Shown piece after piece: positions 56,227-63,534 of a stretch of DNA of 64,000 nucleotides. Origin of the DNA: Bog-756 sp963701325 (lineage in GTDB: Bacteria; Actinomycetota; Acidimicrobiia; Acidimicrobiales; RAAP-2); the NCBI GenBank assembly GCA_963701325.1, contig OY969604.1, forward strand, positions 2,046,001 through 2,110,000. The letters are read 5' to 3'. Made by a program: the position numbers and the translations under genes. A model generated the notes under the pieces. The model had not been told where the DNA came from. It saw only the letters and a program-made list of their open reading frames with translations, and did not search any database. Position 1 is the first letter of the stretch. Each line of letters starts with the position of its first letter.

Positions 56227-56634
56227 ATGAAGAAGTACCGGAACTATTGGACGTACTCCATCGGCTGCTTTGTTGTGTGGGGAGTGATCCTGGCCGTACG
56301 TGCAACAGCTTGTGGAGGCACCTCGACCACCCACGACGTGCTCTTCGTCTTTGCCGGCTGGTGCATTGCCTGGGTTTCAACCACCATCGCCCGGTTGATC
56401 TACCCGCCTCCAAAGCGCTGGCTCCAGTCGAGCGCTCCCGATCCCTGCGAGCTGGAGCAACGTCCACTCGTCCCGAGGAAGATCGTCGTTGTTGGCCCCG
56501 GAGTCATTGGCAGCATCTACGGTGACCCTCTCGCCCGGTCGCGATATGAGGAGCGCTACCTGAGCGAGCGGTCTCCCGACAGCTACCCGAAGTACAGGAG
56601 TTCGACCAAGATGCTGGTGCCGTTCATCTTTTGA
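56227..56634 (+). CDS. Small membrane protein with a Rossmann-like tail (possible fusion)
   Basis: 135 residues from ATG 56227, which follows AAGGAG. Residues 1-65 contain two transmembrane helices (YWTYSIGCFVVWGVILAVRA and VLFVFAGWCIAWVSTTIARL). The tail contains RKIVVVGPGVIGSIYGDPLA, which resembles the first strand-loop of ketopantoate-reductase-type Rossmann folds but stops after about 55 residues. It may be a small membrane protein fused to an enzyme remnant beside the IS3 end. The function is unknown. Confidence 0.55.
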   Translation: MKKYRNYWTYSIGCFVVWGVILAVRATACGGTSTTHDVLFVFAGWCIAWVSTTIARLIYPPPKRWLQSSAPDPCELEQRPLVPRKIVVVGPGVIGSIYGDPLARSRYEERYLSERSPDSYPKYRSSTKMLVPFIF

Positions 56635-56804
56635 GTGACCAGACGGACGGGTCACTAGTGGGCGATCCAGACTGGCCAGATCGGCTGGGCCAAGGACACA
56701 CTTTTCCGGGACCGGACCCTCCACTGCTTGCTCCTGCGAGCGGTCGAGACCGATCCGTCAGACCCGGAGGCGAGACAGAGGAGCTGCCAGGCGCTCCAGT
56801 CTGG

Positions 56805-57320
56805 TCACGGCCCACTGGTCACTTGTATGACCCGGCGTGCGCCGCAAGTTTTCCGCATCGGGGCTCGGACCTCAAGCACGCCGGCGGCGTACCTGGCACT
56901 TACACTCCATCCGTCCGTGCCGGTCGGGAGGTGGATATCCCTTGTGAACGAACCCTGACGGAGATCCGAGTCTGGGATGCAAACTCCGTCCCTAGCCTGG
57001 GCCCGAATATGGAGAACATCAGAGGTGATGGACACCGAAATGTCTCGATCTGGATGCAACCCAGGCAGATCGGCCGCCAATACAAACTTTTCGTCATCAC
57101 GGAATTCTTCAGCCACGCGAGTCCCCTCCCTCTTGATGTGCGCTTGTCTGCTGGATGGAACGGTGTCTCTCCGATCGGCTGCGAATAGCGACCTGACACG
57201 TATCGCTGCATTTCGGGGACCGAACCTGGTTACGAGTTCTTCCGGCGCCGCTCGACGAACCGCAGGATGGTGGCGTGCTTTTTGGTGTCGAGAAGCATGA
57301 GGTCTATCACCAGTACCCAC
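56805..57320 (-). CDS. Hsp20/alpha-crystallin small heat-shock protein
   Basis: Up to 171 residues. The alpha-crystallin domain is in the middle and end: EEFRDDEKFVLAADLPGLHP, then GSFTRDIHLPTG and YAAGVLEVRAPM. It is an ATP-independent chaperone that holds unfolding proteins. The start is uncertain: the only in-frame ATG (57320) is inside the ferritin-like gene and gives an atypical basic N-terminus. The true start may be lost. Small Hsp20 proteins are typical members of dormancy regulons. Confidence 0.8.
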   Translation of the reverse strand: MGTGDRPHASRHQKARHHPAVRRAAPEELVTRFGPRNAAIRVRSLFAADRRDTVPSSRQAHIKREGTRVAEEFRDDEKFVLAADLPGLHPDRDISVSITSDVLHIRAQARDGVCIPDSDLRQGSFTRDIHLPTGTDGWSVSARYAAGVLEVRAPMRKTCGARRVIQVTSGP

Positions 57321-57841
57321 AGTGTGGTCTGGGAGAAGGGCCGTAGCCGGCGCCTTATACGCCTGAGTGCCCGATAGTCTGACTGTTCCGATTTCCGCAG
57401 CAGTTTGGTCTGCTCCAGGAGATCCCCGTCGATGGCTGTGGGCAACCCGGGGACCGCCGATGTCGGTGGCTGCGAAGCCAATCCCCAGGCCATCGCGTTG
57501 CTGAGCTCGACGAGCAGTTGATGGTGCCGATGCTCGTCTGCAAGAATCAGATTGACGAGATAGCGCACGCTCTCGTCGGTCGTCTGGGTCGATAGCTCTT
57601 CGTACTTGGCCAGTAGTGCGCCCTCCTCACGCCCGTGTCGGACGATGATCTCGACCAGTTTCCGCATACCGACGCTGGCTCCGGTGGTCCGAAGAGCGTC
57701 GATCACCGCGTCGAACGTCGCCTGGGGACGGGTCTCCGAGTCGGGTACGACGTCCAGCGTCTCGACTTGACCGCGTCCTGGCATGCCTGCGCCAGTTCTG
57801 CCCGGATGGGTAGCCCTCCCCTCCGTCAGGGTTTCCTCCAT
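57230..57841 (-). CDS. Ferritin-like helical protein
   Basis: 203 residues, four-helix-bundle type. Possible metal ligands are in HGREEGALLAKYEEL, LADEHRHHQLLVEL and LMLLDTKKHATIL, spaced like the E...ExxH pairs of ferritin-like proteins. The exact family was not identified. It could store or oxidise iron or protect against peroxide. A DosR-like box lies 62-76 nt upstream. Confidence 0.65.
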   Translation of the reverse strand: MEETLTEGRATHPGRTGAGMPGRGQVETLDVVPDSETRPQATFDAVIDALRTTGASVGMRKLVEIIVRHGREEGALLAKYEELSTQTTDESVRYLVNLILADEHRHHQLLVELSNAMAWGLASQPPTSAVPGLPTAIDGDLLEQTKLLRKSEQSDYRALRRIRRRLRPFSQTTLWVLVIDLMLLDTKKHATILRFVERRRKNS

Positions 57842-58200
57842 GTCACTCTCCTCGCCGTTAGACGCTCTCCTCTCATCATTGTGAAGCAGTCGGCCCGCTG
57901 CTAGGGCCGAAAGTCACACCGATTCAGCTCTTCCGCTCCATCAGATGACGAAGGCTCTCCGGATGAACGCTCGCATGATCCTGTTCCTAAGCGAGCGTGC
58001 GAAGCGCCCCTACCCCCCAATAACCGATCACGATCTGAGGAGGCTCTCCAGTCACTCCGTCATCTCCTACGAGCCCGCCGCGGCCGTCGTGGTCACGATG
58101 ACGTTCTTCTTTACACGAGCCCGCCATGGATGAGCCCGGTTCCACGGTCACTACCACGTTCCCGAGATTCTCAAGGGCCGGCTGATTGGGTGACCAACCG
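57842..58200. other. Gene-free stretch with the ferritin-like gene's upstream region
   Basis: No convincing gene. It holds the DosR-like box at 57903-57917. The rest, up to the end of the cytochrome operon, shows weak open frames only. Confidence 0.4.
57903..57917. promoter_or_regulatory. DosR-like quasi-palindrome upstream of the ferritin-like gene
   Basis: It reads AGGGCCGAAAGTCAC, 62-76 nt before the ATG at 57841. Confidence 0.5.
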
Positions 58201-59253
58201 CTAGGTGGTTCCAGGCTGAGGCGAAGGAGGAGATCCAACTGCCGCAGACCCCCTCCCGACGCTGGGCGCACGCCCCGAGATGTCCCGATAATGCTGGCGC
58301 CAGATGAGCCGGTAAATGCGGCTCCAGCGGGGAATCGAACGGAGCCCGGGGATGAACGGCACGAGGGCAAGGAGTAGGGTAAGCCCCATCATGATGGCCC
58401 AGACCTGAAGGTCACCGCTGGCGGAGGCGTTCATTGGCGGGACCTGATACCAAAGCGTGTAGAGCCACAGCCACGCCTGACCCGGATAGTTGCCCGTCTC
58501 GTTCATCATGCCCCACTGGTCGCCCGACAGATGCTGGCTCTGGGCCAGATTGGCGAGGTAGGTGCCGTCGGCAATGAACAGGAGCGGCTTGGTGTAGTCA
58601 GTCCCGTAGAACTGGCGGGAGCTCAACAGCGCACCGTCGAGAGCGCCACTACGAGCCATCGAGGTGAGCGAGCCGATCATCGTGCCCACCGGGCCGTAGG
58701 AGCCGGTCGGAACCTTCAGCCTTCCCCGGGCGAAGGTGGCGCTGGCCACGGCCTTCTCGTAAGCGGCGTTCCAGCTCGCCTGCTGGGCCGACGAAGAAGC
58801 GGAGTAGGTGGCGATGGCGGCATCCAAGCGCGGCTGATCGGAGAGCGATTTGAGCGGTGCCAAAACATAGTCATTGGCAGTGTCGATCGGATGGTGGACG
58901 CCCAGCCACTGCTCGGGCGAGAAGGGGCCAATCGACTGGGAGGCCCCCGGCGTGCTGTTGTATGGCGGCCCGTACGTTGCGGTTCCACTGGTGCCGTCGA
59001 GCTCGGTAATGGCGGTTTGGGCGAAGTCGACCGGATCAGAAGTCGACCACGACTTGACGGTCACCGGCCTCTCATCCGGGGATGAGAAGACCACCGAAAG
59101 CCCAACCACCAGGATGACGACAACCAGCAGGGCGACGAGGAACTCTTTCACCAGGTCGTAGGGCAGGTACTTCCCGTGCCATTCTTCGACGTCGCGGTCA
59201 GGGTTGAATCGACGACCCCGTCGATGGGGGGTGATCCCGTTCGGGGAGTTCAT
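58201..59253 (-). CDS. Cytochrome b operon: subunit-IV-like membrane protein
   Basis: 350 residues. The N-terminal segment EEWHGKYLPYDLVKEF, followed by a helix, resembles the start of cytochrome b6f subunit IV/cytochrome b C-terminal domain. A large external domain (about residues 55-265) follows, with no CxxCH haem site and no Rieske motif. One or two C-terminal helices end it (MMGLTLLLALVPFIPGLRSI). It overlaps the cytochrome b gene by 4 nt. It probably completes the quinol-binding part of the complex, but the external domain is unusual and unassigned. Confidence 0.7.
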   Translation of the reverse strand: MNSPNGITPHRRGRRFNPDRDVEEWHGKYLPYDLVKEFLVALLVVVILVVGLSVVFSSPDERPVTVKSWSTSDPVDFAQTAITELDGTSGTATYGPPYNSTPGASQSIGPFSPEQWLGVHHPIDTANDYVLAPLKSLSDQPRLDAAIATYSASSSAQQASWNAAYEKAVASATFARGRLKVPTGSYGPVGTMIGSLTSMARSGALDGALLSSRQFYGTDYTKPLLFIADGTYLANLAQSQHLSGDQWGMMNETGNYPGQAWLWLYTLWYQVPPMNASASGDLQVWAIMMGLTLLLALVPFIPGLRSIPRWSRIYRLIWRQHYRDISGRAPSVGRGSAAVGSPPSPQPGTT

Positions 59254-59975
59254 GATGCTTCCCCGAGCGTCGCCGTTACCTCAGGACCGGAAGGCTCCCC
59301 GCCCTCGGCGAGCCGGTCGGGTGGGGCGAAGGGCGGCACCACGCCACGTCGGCGGACGAGGAGGACATGCACGCCCACCAGCACCACGACCACCAATGGC
59401 AGGAGCATGATGTGCCACATGAGCATCTGGCCGAAGTTGGTGACATTGAAGATGGCACCGGCACCGGTTGAGTTGATGCCGTCTTTGGCTTGGGTGCTGA
59501 TCCATTGGGAGTCGAAGTTCTGCTGGGACAGGTAGCCGGTGAAGGCGGCACCGACCGAGACGACGAAGGACACCACCCCGGTGATCCAGGTGGCACGCCG
59601 GCGACCGCGCCATGCGGCCATGAAGAATTTTCCCCACAGGTGCACAACCATGGCGAAGAAGAAGACCTCCACGCTCCACAGGTGGAGGGAGTTGACGAAG
59701 AGTCCCGTCGACGAGGTATGCCACCAAGTCGGCCCGAAGATGGCCAGCACCATTCCGGTGAGGATTACCACGGCAAGAGCGGCGATCGTCAGGACACCGA
59801 AGACGTAGATCCACGACGCCACATAGGCGGGCTGACGATCGGGCATGAGCCGATGAGGAGGCAAGGCCTCGACCGCGGCGTGACGCAGCTTGGCTGTCCA
59901 CTGTCCGGCGTCTTCAGGCAGGTCGACGGCGACATCTACCGGGGCCTCGGTACCGGAGTGGGTCTCGACGGTCAT
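59250..59975 (-). CDS. Cytochrome b, N-terminal (b6-type) domain protein
   Basis: 241 residues from ATG 59975. Four core helices carry two haem-ligand pairs: His98/His112 (SLHLW and VVHLW) and His188/His203 (MWHIM and GVHVLL). The spacings of 14 and 15 are those of cytochrome b6 rather than mitochondrial cytochrome b (14 and 14). The b6 covalent-haem Cys is not seen. It is a di-haem membrane subunit for electron transfer from a quinol. No Rieske or cytochrome c gene is nearby, so the electron acceptor is unknown. It overlaps both neighbouring genes by 4 nt. Confidence 0.88.
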   Translation of the reverse strand: MTVETHSGTEAPVDVAVDLPEDAGQWTAKLRHAAVEALPPHRLMPDRQPAYVASWIYVFGVLTIAALAVVILTGMVLAIFGPTWWHTSSTGLFVNSLHLWSVEVFFFAMVVHLWGKFFMAAWRGRRRATWITGVVSFVVSVGAAFTGYLSQQNFDSQWISTQAKDGINSTGAGAIFNVTNFGQMLMWHIMLLPLVVVVLVGVHVLLVRRRGVVPPFAPPDRLAEGGEPSGPEVTATLGEAS

Positions 59976-60163
59976 TGGTCTCCACCCCCGTGTCGATGGA
60001 AGGGGACGAGAATGGCGGCAATGAAGGCCACCACCATCAGCCCGATCAGGACCAGGTTGGCCACCGATATCTGAATGAATCCCCAGTGGACGTAGTGGCC
60101 CGATCCGTTCAGATTGACCAAACTGCCGAACAAGCTTCCGAGCACCGCTCCAAGCATTTGCAT
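59972..60163 (-). CDS. Small membrane subunit of the cytochrome b operon
   Basis: 63 residues: a Gly/Leu-rich start (MQMLGAVLGSLFGSLVNLNG), a His-containing loop (GHYVHWGFIQIS) and one transmembrane helix (VANLVLIGLMVVAFIAAILV). It is first in the operon and overlaps the cytochrome b start by 4 nt. AGGAGG lies before its ATG. It is probably a small stabilising subunit; the loop histidines could bind a cofactor. A DosR-like box lies 49-63 nt upstream. Confidence 0.7.
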   Translation of the reverse strand: MQMLGAVLGSLFGSLVNLNGSGHYVHWGFIQISVANLVLIGLMVVAFIAAILVPFHRHGGGDQ

Positions 60164-60461
60164 GGATTGACCTCCTGGTGTCGAGGCTAGGGAGAGACGG
60201 TCGCTCGGCCCAGTGCCAAAAGTCCCAATCGTCGAGTGGGATCACCGGACCCACCCGGAGCAGGGATACGTGGACGACGAGTTTGGGGAGATCGGTCGCC
60301 GCGACCAGTAGTGCGCAGACAATCGAGCAATTCGGCCCTAGTTGGAGATTCCCCCAGTCCTTAGCCTGGACTGCAGAGCCCGACCCACCGCCATCAGGCG
60401 GTATCCGGTCTCGTGAGTCGCACAGACGCAGTCCGAAAACACCGTAAGTAGGAGGTTCGTG
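60164..60461. other. Divergent promoter region, cytochrome operon / alcohol dehydrogenase
   Basis: It carries the box AGTGCCAAAAGTCCC (60212-60226) on the cytochrome side and the half-site-like TTCGGCCCTAG (60331-60341) on the dehydrogenase side, so both units may be controlled together. No gene is present. Confidence 0.45.
60212..60226. promoter_or_regulatory. DosR-like quasi-palindrome upstream of the cytochrome b operon
   Basis: It reads AGTGCCAAAAGTCCC; its reverse complement starts GGGACTTTTGGC, very close to a DosR half-site. Confidence 0.55.
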
Positions 60462-61514
60462 ATGAAAGCTCTCGTATACAAAGGCCCCGGTCAGAAAGCC
60501 TGGGACGAAGTGCCCGATCCGAAGATCGAACAGCCAACCGACGTCATCGTGCAGATGGCCGCCACGACCATCTGCGGCACGGATCTCCATATTCTCAAGG
60601 GGGATGTCCCTGAAGTAGAGGTCGGCCGCATTCTCGGGCATGAGGGAATCGGCGTGATCACGGAAGTCGGCGAAGGGGTCACTCAACTAGCCGTCGGTGA
60701 CAAGGTCATTCTTTCCTGCGTCTCTTCCTGCGGACGATGCTCCTATTGCCGCCAGGGGATCTACAGCCATTGTCTTGACCCCGAAGGTACGACGGGTATC
60801 GGGTGGATCTTCGGCTACATGATCGATGGGACGCAAGCCGAGTTTGTTCGGGTGCCGTTTGCAGAAAACTCGGTCTACAAGGTCCCTGAAGGAATGAGCG
60901 ATTCCGAGGGAATCCTGCTCTCCGACATCCTGCCTACTGGATTCGAGATCGGTGTGCAGTACGGGCAGGTGAGCCCCGGCGACGTCGTAGCCGTGATCGG
61001 GTCCGGACCCGTTGGGCTTTCCGCCGTCATGACGGCACGGCTCTACGGCCCGTCCAAGATCATCGCCATCGATCTGGACAATGCCCGACTGGATCGAGCC
61101 AACGATTTCGGTGCGACCGACACGGTCAACTCGGGGGACCCGAACTGGAAGGACCAGGTGCTCGCACTCACTGATGGGCTCGGTGTCGACGTCGCCATCG
61201 AGGCAGTGGGGGTTCCCGAGACGTTCACCATGGCCACGGTCATCGTCCGCCCGGGAGGCAACGTTGCCAACATCGGTGTGCACGGCAAGTCCGTCGACCT
61301 CGCCCTCAACGAGCTCTGGATCAAGAACATCGACATTTCCATGGGCCTGGTGAACACGAACACTCTGGGAATGCTGCTGAAACTGGTGGCCGAGCACAAG
61401 CTTCCAGTCGAGAAGTTCGTCACCCACGAATTCTCGTTCGACCAGATGCTGGAGGCCTACGACGTCTTCGGGCACGCAGCAGAGCACGACACGCTCAAGG
61501 TTCTCATCCACTAG
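60462..61514 (+). CDS. Zinc-dependent alcohol dehydrogenase
   Basis: 350 residues from ATG 60462, six bases after AGGAGG; the GTG just upstream is not needed. Catalytic zinc ligands are in ICGTDLHI and LGHEGIG. The four structural-zinc Cys are in SCGRCSYCRQGIYSHC. The NAD(P) fold has VIGSGPVGLSAVMTARLYGP and IAIDLDNARLDRA. The enzyme oxidises or reduces small alcohols and aldehydes, with unknown substrate. Placed back-to-back with the cytochrome b operon, it may feed or balance reducing equivalents. Confidence 0.93.
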   Translation: MKALVYKGPGQKAWDEVPDPKIEQPTDVIVQMAATTICGTDLHILKGDVPEVEVGRILGHEGIGVITEVGEGVTQLAVGDKVILSCVSSCGRCSYCRQGIYSHCLDPEGTTGIGWIFGYMIDGTQAEFVRVPFAENSVYKVPEGMSDSEGILLSDILPTGFEIGVQYGQVSPGDVVAVIGSGPVGLSAVMTARLYGPSKIIAIDLDNARLDRANDFGATDTVNSGDPNWKDQVLALTDGLGVDVAIEAVGVPETFTMATVIVRPGGNVANIGVHGKSVDLALNELWIKNIDISMGLVNTNTLGMLLKLVAEHKLPVEKFVTHEFSFDQMLEAYDVFGHAAEHDTLKVLIH

Positions 61515-61575
61515 GAGGGCAAGCCGCCCGGAGCCCAGAGTGGGATCCGGCGCACAGATGGCGACCGGCCCAGTC

Positions 61576-61620
61576 ACGGTCCCCAATGACCGTCTGGGAG
61601 TTTCTGGAGACGTCTCCAGA
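61576..61620. terminator. Two hairpins between convergent genes
   Basis: ACGGTC-CCCAAT-GACCGT (61576-61593) and the perfect 18-bp palindrome TCTGGAGACGTCTCCAGA (61603-61620) lie between the dehydrogenase and the convergent permease. They fit a bidirectional terminator without a U-tract. The palindrome could also bind a dimeric protein. Confidence 0.45.
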
Positions 61621-61730
61621 GTCCTGACGGGATCCCATCAAATGGGCGATCCATCCCTGTTCACGGCGTCACATCGACCGGGATATCCATTGCGAACTAG
61701 CAGGAGCCAGGCGCTAAGTGCTGTCCGGGC

Positions 61731-63155
61731 TCAGCCATCCGAAAACTCCCTCCCCTCCCCCGTTCCGGTGCGCGGGTGACGGTGCACGACAAGGCAGGCG
61801 ACGACGACAGCAACCGCCACGATGCCGAGTGTGGCGAACGGAAACACGCTGTAGGGAGCGGGCTGACCGGGCTTGCACAGTTCGACGAAAGGAACGAGGA
61901 GGGTGCAAGACCCCAGGATCGGAATCGCCACGTGCCGGAAGAGCGAGAATGAGTCCCTGTGCCGGCGCCACATGAAAATGGGAAGGGAGAGCGTGGTCAG
62001 GAAGTAGACGAAGAGAATCACGATGGTCCCCATGGTCGAGCACTCGGCATACAGCCCAACTGGGTTCATCGATCCTGTGTTGCCGGTGACGAGGTGGGAC
62101 GTCCACCAAACGCCGATTATTCCGAGTCCGGCCGTTGCCATGACCAAGAGCGCGTTTACTGGAGTGTCGACCCGTGGCCGAAGTCGGCCCAGCCAAGCAG
62201 GGAGAAGACCAGTTCGACCGCCGTCGAACAGCATGCGTGCCTGCGAGTTCGTGCCCGCGACCAGCGTGGCGAGCACCGAGACGATGCCGGCAAGCCAGGC
62301 CAGAATGGCCGCTCCACCGAGATAGTGGTCGGCCACACTGAGGAACGGGATCGACGAGCGCCCGATGGAGGCTACGTCGTAGTTGAATCCGGTGACGGTC
62401 GAATAGGCGAAGAGGACGAACAGAGCGCCGCCGATCGCCACCGAGATGTACAGGGCCCTCGGAACGGTGCGCTTTGGAGTTCGGCACTCTTCGGCCAGGG
62501 CGGGACCGTTCTCCCATCCGATGAACATATAGAGGGCCAGCGGGAAGCCCGCGGAGAGGCCGGTTAGCCCTCCGGTGAGGTGTGCCCAAGAAAACGGTGC
62601 GGCCGAAAGATGGGCACGCTGATCCACCAAGACGATGACGCACACCAAGACCATGACGGTCACCTGTATCAGCACGGCCACGCCGACCGCAGTGGTCGAA
62701 AGTTTGACGCCGCGCATGGTGAGCCAGATGGCGCCGACGGTCAAGACGAGAGTCAGTGGTCCCCAGACGAGGTGCCAAGATGTGTAGTGGGCAAGAGTTA
62801 GCGCAACCATCCCGCCCGACATGGTGAACACCGCTGCCATGGCGACGGTGTAGCCGACCGTGACCAGAAGAGCTGTGGCGACGCCAGCCCGTGGTCCGAG
62901 TCCGGTTTCGACATAGGTGATAAAGCTCCCTGCGGAAGGCTCTACCTTTGTGAACTCGGCCACCGTGAATGCGAGGAGGGTGACAGCCACGCCTGCGGCG
63001 AGAATCGTCAGCGGGGCAGCGACGCCAGCGGTTACTGCGATCACTCCGAAGGCGAAGTAGAAGTCGATCCCAGGCCCGATGTTGGCGACGGTTGAGGCCG
63101 TCACGTCCGCGGTGCCGAGCTGGCCTGATTTGAGGGTGTTCGCGCCCTGGCTCAT
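61731..63155 (-). CDS. APC-superfamily amino acid/amine permease
   Basis: 474 residues, twelve or more helices. Helix 1 is broken at a Gly-rich site (STVANIGPGIDFYFAFGVIA), as in APC transporters. Helix 6 contains LSAGFPLALYMFIGWENGPA, and the E-x-R-x-P-x-x motif EECRTPKRTVPRAL follows. It imports or exchanges an amino acid or polyamine, specificity unknown. A weak DosR-like match (AGGGCACTAGGTCGC, 63216-63230) lies 61-75 nt before its start. Confidence 0.9.
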   Translation of the reverse strand: MSQGANTLKSGQLGTADVTASTVANIGPGIDFYFAFGVIAVTAGVAAPLTILAAGVAVTLLAFTVAEFTKVEPSAGSFITYVETGLGPRAGVATALLVTVGYTVAMAAVFTMSGGMVALTLAHYTSWHLVWGPLTLVLTVGAIWLTMRGVKLSTTAVGVAVLIQVTVMVLVCVIVLVDQRAHLSAAPFSWAHLTGGLTGLSAGFPLALYMFIGWENGPALAEECRTPKRTVPRALYISVAIGGALFVLFAYSTVTGFNYDVASIGRSSIPFLSVADHYLGGAAILAWLAGIVSVLATLVAGTNSQARMLFDGGRTGLLPAWLGRLRPRVDTPVNALLVMATAGLGIIGVWWTSHLVTGNTGSMNPVGLYAECSTMGTIVILFVYFLTTLSLPIFMWRRHRDSFSLFRHVAIPILGSCTLLVPFVELCKPGQPAPYSVFPFATLGIVAVAVVVACLVVHRHPRTGTGEGREFSDG

Positions 63156-63215
63156 CGGGTACCGTTCGACCAGCGACCAATTGTCATTTGCTCCTCATAG
63201 CGCGTCATTTATCCA

Positions 63216-63230
63216 AGGGCACTAGGTCGC
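63216..63230. promoter_or_regulatory. Weak DosR-like match upstream of the APC permease
   Basis: AGGGCACTAGGTCGC matches the other boxes at about 10 of 15 positions, but stands at the same distance from its gene. Confidence 0.3.
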
Positions 63231-63407
63231 TTTCGAACCGTCAAGCTGGGAGTGGATCGTGCTGAGGCGATCTCGGCGGCTCTCTAGAATCCTCCGGTAA
63301 GCCGGATTGTCGGTACCGGCGATCTCGCTGCTCATGTCGCTAAGTACCTCTCCAAGGGTGTCGCGGAGTTCCACGGCAAGCGGCTCTGGCAGCTCCAGGA
63401 TCATCAC
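63222..63407 (-). CDS. Small conserved hypothetical protein (61 aa)
   Basis: MMILELPEPLAVELRDTLGE then NPAYRRILESRRDRLSTIHS forms two amphipathic helices. Similar small proteins occur in actinobacterial stress clusters; the function is unknown. GGAGGTTGAGTG lies before the ATG. A DosR-like box lies 63-77 nt upstream. Its 3' end covers the weak box of the permease gene. Confidence 0.65.
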   Translation of the reverse strand: MMILELPEPLAVELRDTLGEVLSDMSSEIAGTDNPAYRRILESRRDRLSTIHSQLDGSKAT

Positions 63408-63469
63408 TCAACCTCCATTTGCGTCCGAATGGTGCACCGCTATCGTCTTGCATCTCACACGTAGACGAC

Positions 63470-63484
63470 AGGGTCGAAGGTCCT
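63470..63484. promoter_or_regulatory. DosR-like quasi-palindrome upstream of the 61-residue gene
   Basis: It reads AGGGTCGAAGGTCCT; the reverse complement AGGACCTTCGACCCT fits the same pattern. Confidence 0.45.
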
Positions 63485-63534
63485 ATTGCATGCATCCTGG
63501 AGTGCCCGCGGGCAGAACCACCATCACCTCGCCG

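Noticed and set aside
59976..60686. N-terminal extension of the cytochrome b frame
   Set aside because: It crosses the 63-residue gene and the divergent promoter region. The ATG at 59975 with a 4-nt overlap is the sensible start.
61714..63180. 488-codon minus-strand frame next to the APC permease
   Set aside because: It is the arginine-rich shadow of the permease in another frame; the permease frame has the helices and the conserved motifs.
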